This document shows, one piece after another, positions 1-11,871 of a stretch of DNA of 64,000 nt (within the stretch, counting starts at the first letter, position 1; every line of letters starts with the position of its first letter). The stretch spans positions 1 to 64,000 of the forward strand of contig JAIUOX010000004.1 of assembly GCA_020160955.1 (NCBI GenBank), given 5' to 3'. The DNA comes from Pseudomonadota bacterium (GTDB lineage: Bacteria; Pseudomonadota; Alphaproteobacteria; Reyranellales; Reyranellaceae). The translations under genes were made by a program, and so were the position numbers. The notes beneath the pieces were generated by a model, which made no database searches, had not been told where the DNA came from, and saw nothing but the letters and a program-made list of their open reading frames with translations.

Positions 1-570
1 GGACTGCTGGTCGGAGGGCAGAACTGCCATGCCAGGGCGAGGGGCGCTCACACCGGCGACGTTTCCGCCGAGATGCTGAAGGATGCCGGGGCCACGCACG
101 TCATCGTCGGCCACTCCGAGCGTCGTGCCGATTGCGATGAGACCGACGCGACGGTCCGCGCCAAGGCGGAAGCGGCCTGGCGCACCGGACTGGTGCCGAT
201 CGTCTGCATCGGCGAAACCCTGTCCGAGCGCGAGGCCGGCGACACCCTGTCGGTGCTCGAGACCCAGCTCGAGGGCAGTGTGCCGCCGGGGGCGACGGCC
301 GCCAATCTGGTCGTGGCCTATGAGCCGGTCTGGGCGATCGGGACGGGCAAGACGCCGACCGCCGCCGAGGTTTCTGCGGCTCACGCGCATATTCGTGGCG
401 TGCTGGGCAGGCTCATGGGCGAGGCGGCCGGGGTGCGGCTGCTCTACGGCGGCTCGGTGAAGGGCAGCAATGCCGCCGAACTCCTGGCCGCCGGGGACGT
501 CGACGGCGCCCTGGTGGGCGGGGCGAGCCTCAATGCCGCCGAATTTTTGGCTATCGCCAAGGCCGTCTAA
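1..570 (+). CDS. tpiA: Triosephosphate isomerase, C-terminal 189 residues (5' end outside window)
   Basis: Interconverts dihydroxyacetone phosphate and glyceraldehyde 3-phosphate in cytosolic glycolysis and gluconeogenesis. The frame is open from base 1 and its first visible residues ([11 protein letters not shown]) match the family around the Asn/His loop, so roughly 60 N-terminal residues are missing. The catalytic His lies in VIVGHSERR (codon 112-114) and the catalytic Glu in [13 protein letters not shown] (codon 322-324); the phosphate-binding [12 protein letters not shown] follows. Nothing looks damaged. It is followed by secG, a common alphaproteobacterial arrangement. Confidence 0.97.
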   Translation, partial: GLLVGGQNCHARARGAHTGDVSAEMLKDAGATHVIVGHSERRADCDETDATVRAKAEAAWRTGLVPIVCIGETLSEREAGDTLSVLETQLEGSVPPGATAANLVVAYEPVWAIGTGKTPTAAEVSAAHAHIRGVLGRLMGEAAGVRLLYGGSVKGSNAAELLAAGDVDGALVGGASLNAAEFLAIAKAV

Positions 571-574
571 AGGG

Positions 575-610
575 GCTAGAAGCGCCCGCTTGCGAAGATG
601 CCCTTCTAGC
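575..610 (+). repeat. Inverted repeat between tpiA and secG
   Basis: GCTAGAAG at 575-582 is the reverse complement of CTTCTAGC at 603-610, starting five bases after the tpiA stop and ending 11 bases before secG. The loop of 20 bases holds a shorter GC-rich pairing. There is no T-run after it, so it may be an mRNA 3'-end stabiliser or a processing hairpin rather than an intrinsic terminator. Confidence 0.45.
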
Positions 611-621
611 GCTGGACAAAA

Positions 622-996
622 ATGGACGCCGTAAGACACTTCCTCCACGAATGGCGCCTCGTGCTGCTCGTCATCCATGTCGGTGTGACCAGCGCGATGA
701 TCGTCGTGATCCTCCTGCAGCGCAGCGAGGGCGGTGGGCTCGGCATGGGCGGCCGTTCCGACGCGCTGTTCTCGGTGCGTGGCCAGGCCAACATCCTGTC
801 GCGGATGACCGCGATTTTCGCGACCGTCTTCTTCGTGCTGAGCATGATCATGGCGTGGAGCATGACCGACCCCATGCGGGCCTCTAGGTCGATCATGGAT
901 CGCGTCCCGGTCGGGTCGGGAGCGCCCGCTGCGCCTGCCGCTCCCGGGGGCATGACGCCCGCGGCGCCCGCCCAACCCGCCGCTCCCACGCGCTAG
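622..996 (+). CDS. secG: Preprotein translocase subunit SecG
   Basis: 124-residue inner-membrane protein of the SecYEG protein export channel. Two hydrophobic segments (about residues 12-32 and 57-78) flank the conserved cytoplasmic loop LLQRSEGGGLGMGG, the family hallmark. The C-terminus is a Pro/Ala-rich tail, common in alphaproteobacterial SecG. It follows tpiA by 51 bp on the same strand and precedes pyrG. Confidence 0.93.
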   Translation: MDAVRHFLHEWRLVLLVIHVGVTSAMIVVILLQRSEGGGLGMGGRSDALFSVRGQANILSRMTAIFATVFFVLSMIMAWSMTDPMRASRSIMDRVPVGSGAPAAPAAPGGMTPAAPAQPAAPTR

Positions 997-1007
997 GGCC
1001 CTCATGA

Positions 1008-2769
<1,762 letters not shown>

Positions 2770-2838
2770 CCGCCCTTTCGCGGGGCGGCCGCCGACGGGA
2801 CGTATTTCCGTCACCTTTGTCGGCTGCTATCGAGGGCC

Positions 2839-3615
2839 ATGTTCCGCTCCCTCGCGCTGATCCTGCTCGCCACCGTCGCCCTGGTTCCCGTGCTCGCCCC
2901 GGCCGCCGGGGCGCAGTCCGCCGCCCAGTCGTCGCAGGGCAAGGCCGAACGCCGCGACCCGCTGTTCCTGCGCTTCCCGGCGATGGCCGATCGCTACTGG
3001 GTCAATCCCGAGACCAACGCCGCCAGCCACAAGGTGCTGGCGGTGCCGATGCCGAAGCAGTGCGCCTTCCTCTATGCCGACACCTACTCGCGGGGGCAGA
3101 TGAGCGAGCGCGAGGTGCAGGAGATCGCGGTCTCGAACTGCAACCGCAAGCTCGCCGAACTCGGGCCGCTCGGCGAGAACTATGCCGCCGACTGCCGCTG
3201 CCAGGTGGTGATCAGCGACGAGCACTACGTCGTGCCGCGCAACCAGCTGCCGACCGAGTCCTATGGCCCGGTGTCGATCTTCTACCGCGACCCGTCCGGC
3301 AACGTGGCGCGCCTGAATGGCCTCGCGCGCTACGGCGCGCTGATCGGGCGCGACCGCTCGGTGACCTTCAACGTCGACAACCCGCGCGGCGAGCCGGTGT
3401 GCGAGGGCACGTTCACCAACGACGGCCCGTCGACCGGGCGCTACTCGATGACCTGCTTCAACGGCAAGTTCGGCAGCTCGGGCACCTACCAGAGCAAGAC
3501 CGGTGCGCCCAACGACCACATCCTGGCCCGCGGCCAGACCGGGCAGGGCCAGCCCGTCACCATGGTGATCGGCCTGCCGGCACAACTGGCCTCCGGCACC
3601 TACGGGGCCTTGTGA
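2839..3615 (+). CDS. Exported protein of unknown function
   Basis: 258 residues. The N-terminus MFRSLALILLATVALVPVL, ending near AGAQ, is a typical Sec signal peptide with a cleavage site around residue 25. The mature part has several cysteines (for example CNRKL, DCRCQ, CEGTF, TCFNG), consistent with a disulfide-containing periplasmic protein. I do not recognise a domain. The next gene starts one base after this stop and is also exported, so the two are probably one transcription unit. Base composition matches the neighbours. Confidence 0.8.
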   Translation: MFRSLALILLATVALVPVLAPAAGAQSAAQSSQGKAERRDPLFLRFPAMADRYWVNPETNAASHKVLAVPMPKQCAFLYADTYSRGQMSEREVQEIAVSNCNRKLAELGPLGENYAADCRCQVVISDEHYVVPRNQLPTESYGPVSIFYRDPSGNVARLNGLARYGALIGRDRSVTFNVDNPRGEPVCEGTFTNDGPSTGRYSMTCFNGKFGSSGTYQSKTGAPNDHILARGQTGQGQPVTMVIGLPAQLASGTYGAL

Positions 3616-3616
3616 C

Positions 3617-4579
3617 GTGAGCCCGTTGCGGTCGTTCTTCCTGGCGGCGGCCCTGCTGGTGCCGTCCCTGGCGCCATCGCTGGCGGGGGCGCAGAGCGCC
3701 AGCGAGGTCGAGCGCTGCTTCCAGAACCCGGCGGCCTGCGCCCAGGGCGGCGGCGCGGCGCCCGCACCGGGTGGCGGAGGCGGCGGCGGCGGCGGCGGCG
3801 GGGGAGGCAACGGCATCGTGGCGGCACGACCGCCCGACTACACGACGGTTCTACAGAGCCCCGAGCCGGATCGCCGCAAGATCCAGGAATCGCTGCGTAC
3901 CCTCGACAAGTACAATGGCCCGATCGACGGCAACCTGTCGTCGGACGCCACCGTGAAGGCGATCGAGGACTGGCAGCGCAGCCGCGGCACGCGGCCGGTC
4001 GGCAAGCTGACGCCGCTCGAGGCGCAGCAGCTGAATGCCGAGGCGGCGAAGGCGCCGATCCGCCGCGTCGATCCGTCGACACAGGCGGCCGCGCCTCCCG
4101 CGGCGCCGGCGGCACCCGCCCCGGCGCCGAAGTCGAATGCCGAGATGCTGAAGGACCTGCAGGCCCGGCTGGCCGAGCGGCGCAAGGCGGCCGAGCCCAA
4201 GGCCGAGGCCGCCGCCCAGGCGCTGGTGCGCGACCTCAAGGTCTACGTCGCCGCCGACGGCAAGGGCCTGGCCGGCGAGCAGTTCGGGGGCTTCGCCAAG
4301 TGGTATGCCGACACCCGCGCGGCCGGCCGGACGGTCGGCGACATCGCGCCGGTGATCGACGACTACGGCGACGCCAAGGGCGGTGCGGCGGTGACCAGCG
4401 AGGTCCTCCTGGAGACCCGGCCGGCCGCCGGCAGCGGTGCCGCGAACCAGTCGCAGTGCCTGGTCTTCGCCTGGGTCGAGTCCCAGCCGCGCAAGAACGG
4501 GCAGGTCTTCACCTGCGACGACGTGGCCGGCGTCGAGAAGTGGAAGACCGACCAGGCCCTGAAGAGCGCCTGGCGCTGA
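3617..4579 (+). CDS. Exported protein with peptidoglycan-binding-like domain and poly-Gly linker
   Basis: 320 residues from a GTG start one base after the previous stop. The signal peptide (about 1-26, ending LAGAQ) is followed by a short Cys-containing stretch, a run of 13 glycines (codons 3770-3808), a segment around YNGPIDGNLSSDATVKAI with AIEDWQRSRG that resembles the PG_binding_1 fold, a Pro/Ala linker, a charged helical region and a C-terminal part with two cysteines. Probably periplasmic and cell-wall associated. The exact role is unknown. Confidence 0.75.
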   Translation: MSPLRSFFLAAALLVPSLAPSLAGAQSASEVERCFQNPAACAQGGGAAPAPGGGGGGGGGGGGGNGIVAARPPDYTTVLQSPEPDRRKIQESLRTLDKYNGPIDGNLSSDATVKAIEDWQRSRGTRPVGKLTPLEAQQLNAEAAKAPIRRVDPSTQAAAPPAAPAAPAPAPKSNAEMLKDLQARLAERRKAAEPKAEAAAQALVRDLKVYVAADGKGLAGEQFGGFAKWYADTRAAGRTVGDIAPVIDDYGDAKGGAAVTSEVLLETRPAAGSGAANQSQCLVFAWVESQPRKNGQVFTCDDVAGVEKWKTDQALKSAWR

Positions 4580-4592
4580 GGCTTTCCCCGGC

Positions 4593-4621
4593 TTGCTCCT
4601 GACCGGTCGGGCCGATAAACA
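4593..4621 (+). promoter_or_regulatory. Probable enolase promoter
   Basis: TTGCTC (4593-4598) and TAAACA (4616-4621) are separated by 17 bases in the 69-bp gap before eno. A strong ribosome-binding sequence AAGGAG (about 4636) precedes the ATG. Inferred from sequence resemblance only. Confidence 0.4.
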
Positions 4622-4633
4622 GGCCGCGCCTAA

Positions 4634-5929
<1,296 letters not shown>

Positions 5930-5964
5930 GCGACCGGCGGCGCGGCAGCGACGGGAGACCGAGC

Positions 5965-6795
5965 ATGCCGCGCCCCGATCCGCACAACGCGACCCGCTAC
6001 TGGTGGGACCGTCACCTCTACGGTCTCAGCCTGCTGCAGGCCGATTTCACCGACCACGACTACCCGCCGCACGTCCACGACGCGCTGGTGATCGCCGCCA
6101 CGGAGCAGGGCGGGTCGATCGTGAGGAGCCGCGGCCAGGTCGAGGAGGCGACGCCCTCGACCCTGTTCGTCTTCAACCCCGCCGAGCCGCACGCCGGGTC
6201 GATGGGCGGCAGCGACCGCTGGCGCTACCGCTCGCTGTACCTCACGCACCAGGCGCTCGACGCGCTGGCCCGCGAACTGGGCATCGACCGCGTGCCGTAC
6301 TTCACGCGCAACCGGTTCGACGATGCCGACCTGATCGCGGCTTTCCTCGCGTTGCACCGCGCGCTGGTCGACGGCGACGACGTGGTGCGCGAGCGTGAAC
6401 TGCTGGCCGCGAGTTTCGGACGGCTGTTCGACCGGCACGGCAGTGGCGGCGACGCGCCGAGCGACCGGGGCGGCGGGCCGGCGGCCTTCCGGCGGGTACG
6501 CGACCGCATGCGCAGCGACCATGCCGCCGACCTGCGGCTCGAGCACCTCGCGGCGGAAGCGGGGCTGTCGACGTTCCAGCTGATCGGCCTGTTCAAGCGT
6601 ACCGTGGGCCTGACGCCGCACGCCTACCTGACGCAGGTCCGGCTCGGCGCGGCCTGCCGGCTGTTGCGCCGGGGCGCCGTGCTGGCCGAGGTCGCGACGG
6701 CGGTCGGGTTCTACGACCAGAGCGCGCTCAACAAGCACTTCAAGCGCTGCTACGGCATCACGCCGCGCCAGTTCGCGCGCGCTGCAGCGGCCTGA
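5965..6795 (+). CDS. AraC-family transcriptional regulator
   Basis: 276 residues. The N-terminal half has an AraC-type cupin pattern (DYPPHVHDALVIA, then FVFNPAEPHAG). The C-terminal half carries the paired helix-turn-helix region: LRLEHLAAEAGLSTFQLIGL and then VATAVGFYDQSALNKHFKR followed by YGITPRQF, the family signature. It starts 35 bp after eno and precedes alaX. The effector and targets cannot be read from the sequence; neighbouring genes are natural candidates. Confidence 0.9.
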   Translation: MPRPDPHNATRYWWDRHLYGLSLLQADFTDHDYPPHVHDALVIAATEQGGSIVRSRGQVEEATPSTLFVFNPAEPHAGSMGGSDRWRYRSLYLTHQALDALARELGIDRVPYFTRNRFDDADLIAAFLALHRALVDGDDVVRERELLAASFGRLFDRHGSGGDAPSDRGGGPAAFRRVRDRMRSDHAADLRLEHLAAEAGLSTFQLIGLFKRTVGLTPHAYLTQVRLGAACRLLRRGAVLAEVATAVGFYDQSALNKHFKRCYGITPRQFARAAAA

Positions 6796-6863
6796 CGGGC
6801 GCGGCCTGACGGGTCGCGGCAATTTTCGCCAATACCGGGGGCACCGCGGCGCTAGGCTGCGGC

Positions 6864-7577
6864 ATGCATCTCTTCTGTCACGAACATCCCGAGACCCTGT
6901 CGCTGGAAACGACGGTCGTCGCCGCCCAGCCCGGCGGCGTGGTGCTGGCCGAGAGCCCGTTCTACCCCGGTGGCGGCGGCCAACTGGCCGATCGCGGCGT
7001 GATCCGCTGGTCGGGCGGCGAGGCGAAGGTCACCGGCTTCGACCTGGTGGACGGCCAGTTGTGGCACCGGCTCGACACGTCCGGGGTCCCAGCCGGCGCC
7101 GTCGAGGCGGTCGTCGATCCCGACTTCCGCCGCCGCATGCGCCAGATGCACACCGACACCCATATCCTGAACGCGCTCGTTTTCCAGAGCTTCGACGGCG
7201 CGCTGGTGACCGGCGTGCAGATGGCCGATGACGGCACCGCGCGCATGGATTTCGACGTGCCGGCGGCGGACAACGATCGGCTGCGCGCGCTGGAGGGACC
7301 GCTGAACGACCTGATCCGGCAGGACATCCCGGTGCGCTACACCTACGTGCCGGTGGCCGAGGCGCAAGCCCAGCACGGGCTGATCCGCAGCCGCTCGGTG
7401 GCGCCGCCGCCGACGCCGGACGGCACGATCCGGATCGTCGAGATCGTCGGGCTCGATCGCCAGGCCTGCGGCGGCACCCATCTCGCCTCGACCGGCGCCT
7501 CGCCGCCGGTCCGCATTCTCAAGATCGAGAACAAGGGGCGCCACAATCGGCGCATCCGCCTCGGGCTGAGCGAATAG
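6864..7577 (+). CDS. Alanyl-tRNA editing protein, AlaX type
   Basis: A trans-editing hydrolase expected to deacylate mischarged (Ser- or Gly-) tRNA-Ala. 237 residues with the N-terminal barrel containing SPFYPGGGGQLADRG, as in the AlaRS editing region, the zinc-binding HxxxH in QMHTDTHILN, and the second zinc motif ACGGTHL near residue 200. This corresponds to an AlaX with part of the AlaRS N-terminal editing module. Substrate specificity is inferred from the family. Confidence 0.9.
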   Translation: MHLFCHEHPETLSLETTVVAAQPGGVVLAESPFYPGGGGQLADRGVIRWSGGEAKVTGFDLVDGQLWHRLDTSGVPAGAVEAVVDPDFRRRMRQMHTDTHILNALVFQSFDGALVTGVQMADDGTARMDFDVPAADNDRLRALEGPLNDLIRQDIPVRYTYVPVAEAQAQHGLIRSRSVAPPPTPDGTIRIVEIVGLDRQACGGTHLASTGASPPVRILKIENKGRHNRRIRLGLSE

Positions 7578-7628
7578 CCTTGACTTTTCAACACCATATG
7601 TTGCCTTATGGCTTGAGGAAACTCGCAT

Positions 7629-7928
7629 ATGTTGTTGCGGCCACGACAGATTCTGGCACCGATCATCTTCGCGACGGTGTTCGGCTACTTCGGCTACCAC
7701 CTGGTGAACGGTGAGCGTGGCCTGCTGGCCATGGTGAACCTCCAGCGCGAGGTCCTGATCGCCGAGCAGAACCTGGCCGAGGCCGAGACGACGCGGAAGA
7801 TCTGGGAGCGGCGCGTTTCAGCCCTGCGCAACCAGAGCCTCGATGCCGACATGCTCGACGAACGCGCCCGCGTTCTTCTGAACTTTGCCCGCAAGGACGA
7901 CGTCGTCATCTTCACGCCGACCCGCTGA
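7629..7928 (+). CDS. FtsB/DivIC-like septum formation initiator
   Basis: 99 residues with one N-terminal membrane segment (about residues 9-26) and a short coiled coil (LQREVLIAEQNLAEAETTRK), the architecture of FtsB/DivIC division proteins. It lies between the enolase region and pdhA, where alphaproteobacteria commonly encode this family. Expected in the inner membrane at the division site with FtsQ and FtsL. Confidence 0.8.
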   Translation: MLLRPRQILAPIIFATVFGYFGYHLVNGERGLLAMVNLQREVLIAEQNLAEAETTRKIWERRVSALRNQSLDADMLDERARVLLNFARKDDVVIFTPTR

Positions 7929-8144
7929 TCGGCGGCCCCGGGTGACGATCGTGACGCCCTGATCACCCAACCGATCAGGCTATCCGCAGCCCGCGGAAAC
8001 AAACTGTCCGGCGCGCCGGGCCGCCCGAAAACTTTCTCTCAAATGCTGCGGCGCACGCGGAACCGGCTGGGATTTTGCTGGTAGATCAACCACATCGCCT
8101 TGGGCGATGCTATAAGCCGACAACGAGCAGCGGAGGGGAGTGAG

Positions 8145-9197
8145 ATGGCGAAGCCGGCCACGAAGCCGAAGGGTGAACCTTCTGGCAGCAAGCCCACGGC
8201 ATCGACCCGGCCGCCGGGGTCCGGCGACAACAGCGTCTCTCCCGACCAGCTGAAGGCTTTCTACCGCGACATGCTGCTGATCCGCCGCTTCGAGGAGCGC
8301 GCCGGCCAGCTCTACGGCATGGGACTGATCGGCGGCTTCTGCCATCTCTACATCGGCCAGGAAGCGGTCGTGGTCGGCATGCAGTCGACGATCAACGACA
8401 AGGACGCGATCATCACCTCGTACCGCGACCACGGCCACATGCTGGCGGCCGGCATGGAGGCGCGCGGCGTGATGGCCGAGCTGACCGGGCGCGCCACCGG
8501 CTACTCGAAGGGCAAGGGCGGCTCGATGCACATGTTCAGCCGCGAGAAGAACTTCTACGGCGGCCACGGCATCGTCGGCGCGCAGGTGCCGATCGGCACG
8601 GGCCTGGCCTTCGCGCACAAGTACAACGGCAACAAGAACGTCTCGCTGACCTACTTCGGCGACGGCAGCGCCAACCAGGGGCAGGTCTACGAGGCCATGA
8701 ACATGGCGGCGCTGTGGAAGCTGCCGGTGGTCTACATCATCGAGAACAACCGCTACGGCATGGGCACCTCGGTCGAGCGCGCCTCGGCGATCACCAGCCT
8801 CTACAAGCACGGCGACTCGTTCGGCATCCCGGGCGAACAGGTCGACGGCATGGACGTGCTGGCGGTGCGCGCCGCCGGCGAGAAGGCGGTCGAGCACGCG
8901 CGCAGCGGCGCCGGGCCCTACATCCTCGAGATGCAGACCTACCGGTATCGCGGCCACTCGATGAGCGACCCGGCCAAGTACCGGACCAAGGAAGAGGTCG
9001 ACAAGTATCGCAACGAGCGCGACCCGATCGACCACGTGCGCAAGCTGCTGCTGGATGGAAAGATGACCGACGAAGCCGCGCTGAAGGCGGTCGATGCCGA
9101 CATTCGCAAGATCGTCAACGACTCCGCCGAGTTCGCCCAACAGAGTCCCGAGCCCGATCCGTCCGAGCTGTGGACCGACGTCCTGGTCGGAGCCTGA
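8145..9197 (+). CDS. pdhA: Pyruvate dehydrogenase E1 component, alpha subunit
   Basis: Thiamine-diphosphate-dependent decarboxylation of pyruvate, with the beta subunit. 350 residues from the ATG at 8145, chosen because GGAGGGGAG precedes it; an upstream TTG at 8100 lacks this. The ThDP motif runs from GDG (172-174, in GDGSANQGQ) to NN (201-202, in IENNRYGMG). The phosphorylation-loop region YRYRGHSMSDP is conserved. First gene of a pdhA-pdhB-pdhC-lpd run. Confidence 0.96.
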   Translation: MAKPATKPKGEPSGSKPTASTRPPGSGDNSVSPDQLKAFYRDMLLIRRFEERAGQLYGMGLIGGFCHLYIGQEAVVVGMQSTINDKDAIITSYRDHGHMLAAGMEARGVMAELTGRATGYSKGKGGSMHMFSREKNFYGGHGIVGAQVPIGTGLAFAHKYNGNKNVSLTYFGDGSANQGQVYEAMNMAALWKLPVVYIIENNRYGMGTSVERASAITSLYKHGDSFGIPGEQVDGMDVLAVRAAGEKAVEHARSGAGPYILEMQTYRYRGHSMSDPAKYRTKEEVDKYRNERDPIDHVRKLLLDGKMTDEAALKAVDADIRKIVNDSAEFAQQSPEPDPSELWTDVLVGA

Positions 9198-9200
9198 TCG

Positions 9201-10565
9201 ATGTCCATCCCGGTTCTGATGCCCGCCCTCTCGCCCACCATGACCGAGGGCAAGCTGGCCAAGTGGCACGTCAAGGTCGGCGACGCCGTCAAGGCAGGCC
9301 AGGTGATCTGCGAGATCGAGACCGACAAGGCGACGATGGAAGTCGAGGCGGTCGACGAGGGCACGGTCGCCCAGCTGCTGATCGAGGAGGGCGCCGAGGG
9401 CGTCAAGGTCAACACGCCGATCTGCCTCCTCGCCGGGGACGGCGAGAGCGTGTCGGACGCCGCGAAGTCGGCGCCGGTGCCCGTGCCGGCGCAGGCCTCG
9501 GCCGCCAAGGCCGAGGCGGCTGCGCCCAGGGCCGAACTTCCGCCGGCCACCGCGCCGGCCGCCGAGCCGGAATGGACCGGCAAGACGACGCACATGACGG
9601 TGCGCGAGGCGTTGCGTGACGCGATGGCCGAGGAAATGCGCCGCGACGAGTCGGTGTTCCTGATGGGCGAGGAAGTCGCGCAGTACCAGGGCGCCTACAA
9701 GGTGAGCCAGGGCCTGCTCGAGGAATTTGGCGCGCGGCGCGTGATCGACACGCCGATCACCGAGCACGGCTTCGCCGGGCTGGGTGTCGGCGCGGCGTTC
9801 GGCGGGCTGCGGCCGATCGTCGAGTTCATGACGTTCAACTTCGCCATGCAGGCGATCGATCACATCATCAACTCGGCGGCCAAGACGCACTACATGTCGG
9901 GCGGCCAGATGACCTCGCCGATCGTGTTCCGCGGTCCCAACGGCGCCGCGGCGCGCGTCGGCGCGCAGCACTCGCAGTGCTATGCCAGCTGGTACGCCCA
10001 CGTGCCGGGCCTGCGCGTGCTGTCGCCGTGGAGCGCGGCCGATGCCAAGGGTCTCCTGAAAGCGGCGATCCGCGATCCCAACCCGGTGATCTTCCTCGAG
10101 AACGAGATCCTGTACGGCCAGTCGTTCGACGTGCCGGACGATCCCGACTTCGTGCTGCCGATCGGCCGCGCCAAGATCGAGCGTCCGGGCAAGGACGTCA
10201 CCATCACTGCCTTCTCGATCATGGTCGGCAAGGCGCTGCTCGCGGCCGAGGAACTGGCGAAGATCGGCATCGACGCCGAGGTCATCAACCTGCGCAGCCT
10301 GCGGCCGCTCGATACCGACACCATCGTCGCCTCGGTCAAGAAGACCAACCGGCTGGTGTCGGTCGAGGAGGGCTGGCCGTTCGCCGGCATCGGCGCGGAA
10401 CTGGCGGCGCAGATGATGGATCACGCGTTCGACTGGCTCGATGCCCCGGTCAAGCGGGTGCATGGCGTCGACGTGCCGCTGCCCTACGCGGCCAACCTCG
10501 AGAAGATGGCGCTGCCGCAGTCCGATCACATCGTCGCGGCGGTCCGCGACGTCTGCAATCGCTGA
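9201..10565 (+). CDS. pdhB: Pyruvate dehydrogenase E1 component, beta subunit with N-terminal lipoyl domain
   Basis: 454 residues. The first ~80 are a lipoyl domain with Lys43 in ETDKATMEV, then a Pro/Ala linker, then the transketolase-like beta subunit (from about residue 130: [45 protein letters not shown]). The lipoyl fusion is characteristic of alphaproteobacterial E1-beta. It starts three bases after pdhA. The lipoyl domain is almost identical to that of the E2 gene downstream, suggesting duplication or gene conversion. Confidence 0.97.
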   Translation: MSIPVLMPALSPTMTEGKLAKWHVKVGDAVKAGQVICEIETDKATMEVEAVDEGTVAQLLIEEGAEGVKVNTPICLLAGDGESVSDAAKSAPVPVPAQASAAKAEAAAPRAELPPATAPAAEPEWTGKTTHMTVREALRDAMAEEMRRDESVFLMGEEVAQYQGAYKVSQGLLEEFGARRVIDTPITEHGFAGLGVGAAFGGLRPIVEFMTFNFAMQAIDHIINSAAKTHYMSGGQMTSPIVFRGPNGAAARVGAQHSQCYASWYAHVPGLRVLSPWSAADAKGLLKAAIRDPNPVIFLENEILYGQSFDVPDDPDFVLPIGRAKIERPGKDVTITAFSIMVGKALLAAEELAKIGIDAEVINLRSLRPLDTDTIVASVKKTNRLVSVEEGWPFAGIGAELAAQMMDHAFDWLDAPVKRVHGVDVPLPYAANLEKMALPQSDHIVAAVRDVCNR

Positions 10566-10572
10566 GCCTCCC

Positions 10573-11862
10573 ATGTCGATCAACATCCTGATGCCCGCGC
10601 TCTCGCCGACGATGACCGAGGGCAAGCTCGCCAAGTGGCACGTCAAGCCCGGTGACGCCGTCAAGGCGGGCCAGGTGATCTGCGAGATCGAGACCGACAA
10701 GGCGACGATGGAAGTCGAGGCGGTCGACGAGGGCCGGATCGGCCAGATCCTGGTCGAGGAAGGCACCGAGGGCGTGAAGGTGAATGCCGTCATCGCCGTG
10801 CTGCTGGAAGAGGGCGAGAGCGCCTCCGCCGCGCCCGCTCCGGCGCCGGCCGCCAAGCCCGCCGCCGCGCCCGCGCCGGCCGCCAAGGCACCGGCCGCAC
10901 CGCCGGCCGCCGCTCCGGCGCCCGCAGCCAAGCCCGCCCCGGTCGCTGCCGCGACGCCGACCGGCGGTCGCATCTTCGCCTCGCCGCTCGCCAAGCGCAT
11001 CGCCGCCGAGAAGGGTGTCGATCTCGCGACCCTGACGGGCAGCGGCCCGCACGGCCGCATCGTCAAGGCGGATGTCGAGAACGCGCGTCCGGGCGCCGCC
11101 GCACCGAAGCCGGCGGCGGCCGCTGCCCCGCCGCGTCCCGCCGCGGCGTCGGCCCAGCCGGTGTTCGTCGCGCCGGGCGACACGCGCGTGCCGCACAGCT
11201 CGATCCGCAAGGTGATCGCGCGGCGCATGCTCGAGTCCAAGCAGACGGTGCCGCACTTCTACCTGACGGTCGATCTCGAGATCGACGCGCTGCTCGCGGC
11301 GCGCCAGGCGATCAATGCCGTGGCCGAGAAGAAGGGAACCAAGGTCTCGGTCAACGACATGGTGGTCAAGGCCTGCGCCAAGGCGCTGCGCGACCACCCG
11401 GAGTGCAACGCCTCGTGGACCGAGGACGAGATGGTCCAGTACGGCGCCGTCGACATCTCGGTCGCCGTCGCCACCGATCGCGGCCTGATCACGCCGATCG
11501 TGCGCAACGCCGACCTCAAGGGGCTGGGCCAGATCGCCGCCGAGACCAAGGACCTCGCGGCGCGGGCCAAGACGGGCAAGCTGAAGCTCGAGGAATTCCA
11601 GGGCGGCGGCTTCACGATCTCCAACCTCGGCATGTTCGGGGTCCAGAGCTTCGCCGCGATCATCAACCCGCCGCAGTCCATGATCCTGGCCGTCGGCGCG
11701 GGCGAGGAGAGGGCGGTGGTGCGCAAGGGCCAGGTGGTCGCCCGCACCATGATGAGCTGCACGCTGGCGGTCGATCATCGCGTGGTCGACGGCGCGATGG
11801 GGGCGCAGTTCCTCCAGACGCTGCGCGCCTACGTCGAACAACCCGCCTCGATGCTGGTCTAG
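10573..11862 (+). CDS. pdhC: Pyruvate dehydrogenase E2 component (dihydrolipoyllysine acetyltransferase)
   Basis: Core of the complex; transfers the acetyl group from lipoate to CoA. 429 residues from the ATG at 10573, which gives the conserved lipoyl N-terminus [20 protein letters not shown]. Order: lipoyl domain with Lys43, long Ala/Pro linker, peripheral-subunit-binding domain ([20 protein letters not shown]), second Ala/Pro linker, catalytic domain with His402 and Asp406 in DHRVVDG. One lipoyl domain here plus one on E1-beta. Confidence 0.97.
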   Translation: MSINILMPALSPTMTEGKLAKWHVKPGDAVKAGQVICEIETDKATMEVEAVDEGRIGQILVEEGTEGVKVNAVIAVLLEEGESASAAPAPAPAAKPAAAPAPAAKAPAAPPAAAPAPAAKPAPVAAATPTGGRIFASPLAKRIAAEKGVDLATLTGSGPHGRIVKADVENARPGAAAPKPAAAAAPPRPAAASAQPVFVAPGDTRVPHSSIRKVIARRMLESKQTVPHFYLTVDLEIDALLAARQAINAVAEKKGTKVSVNDMVVKACAKALRDHPECNASWTEDEMVQYGAVDISVAVATDRGLITPIVRNADLKGLGQIAAETKDLAARAKTGKLKLEEFQGGGFTISNLGMFGVQSFAAIINPPQSMILAVGAGEERAVVRKGQVVARTMMSCTLAVDHRVVDGAMGAQFLQTLRAYVEQPASMLV

Positions 11863-11871
11863 GAGCACGCC

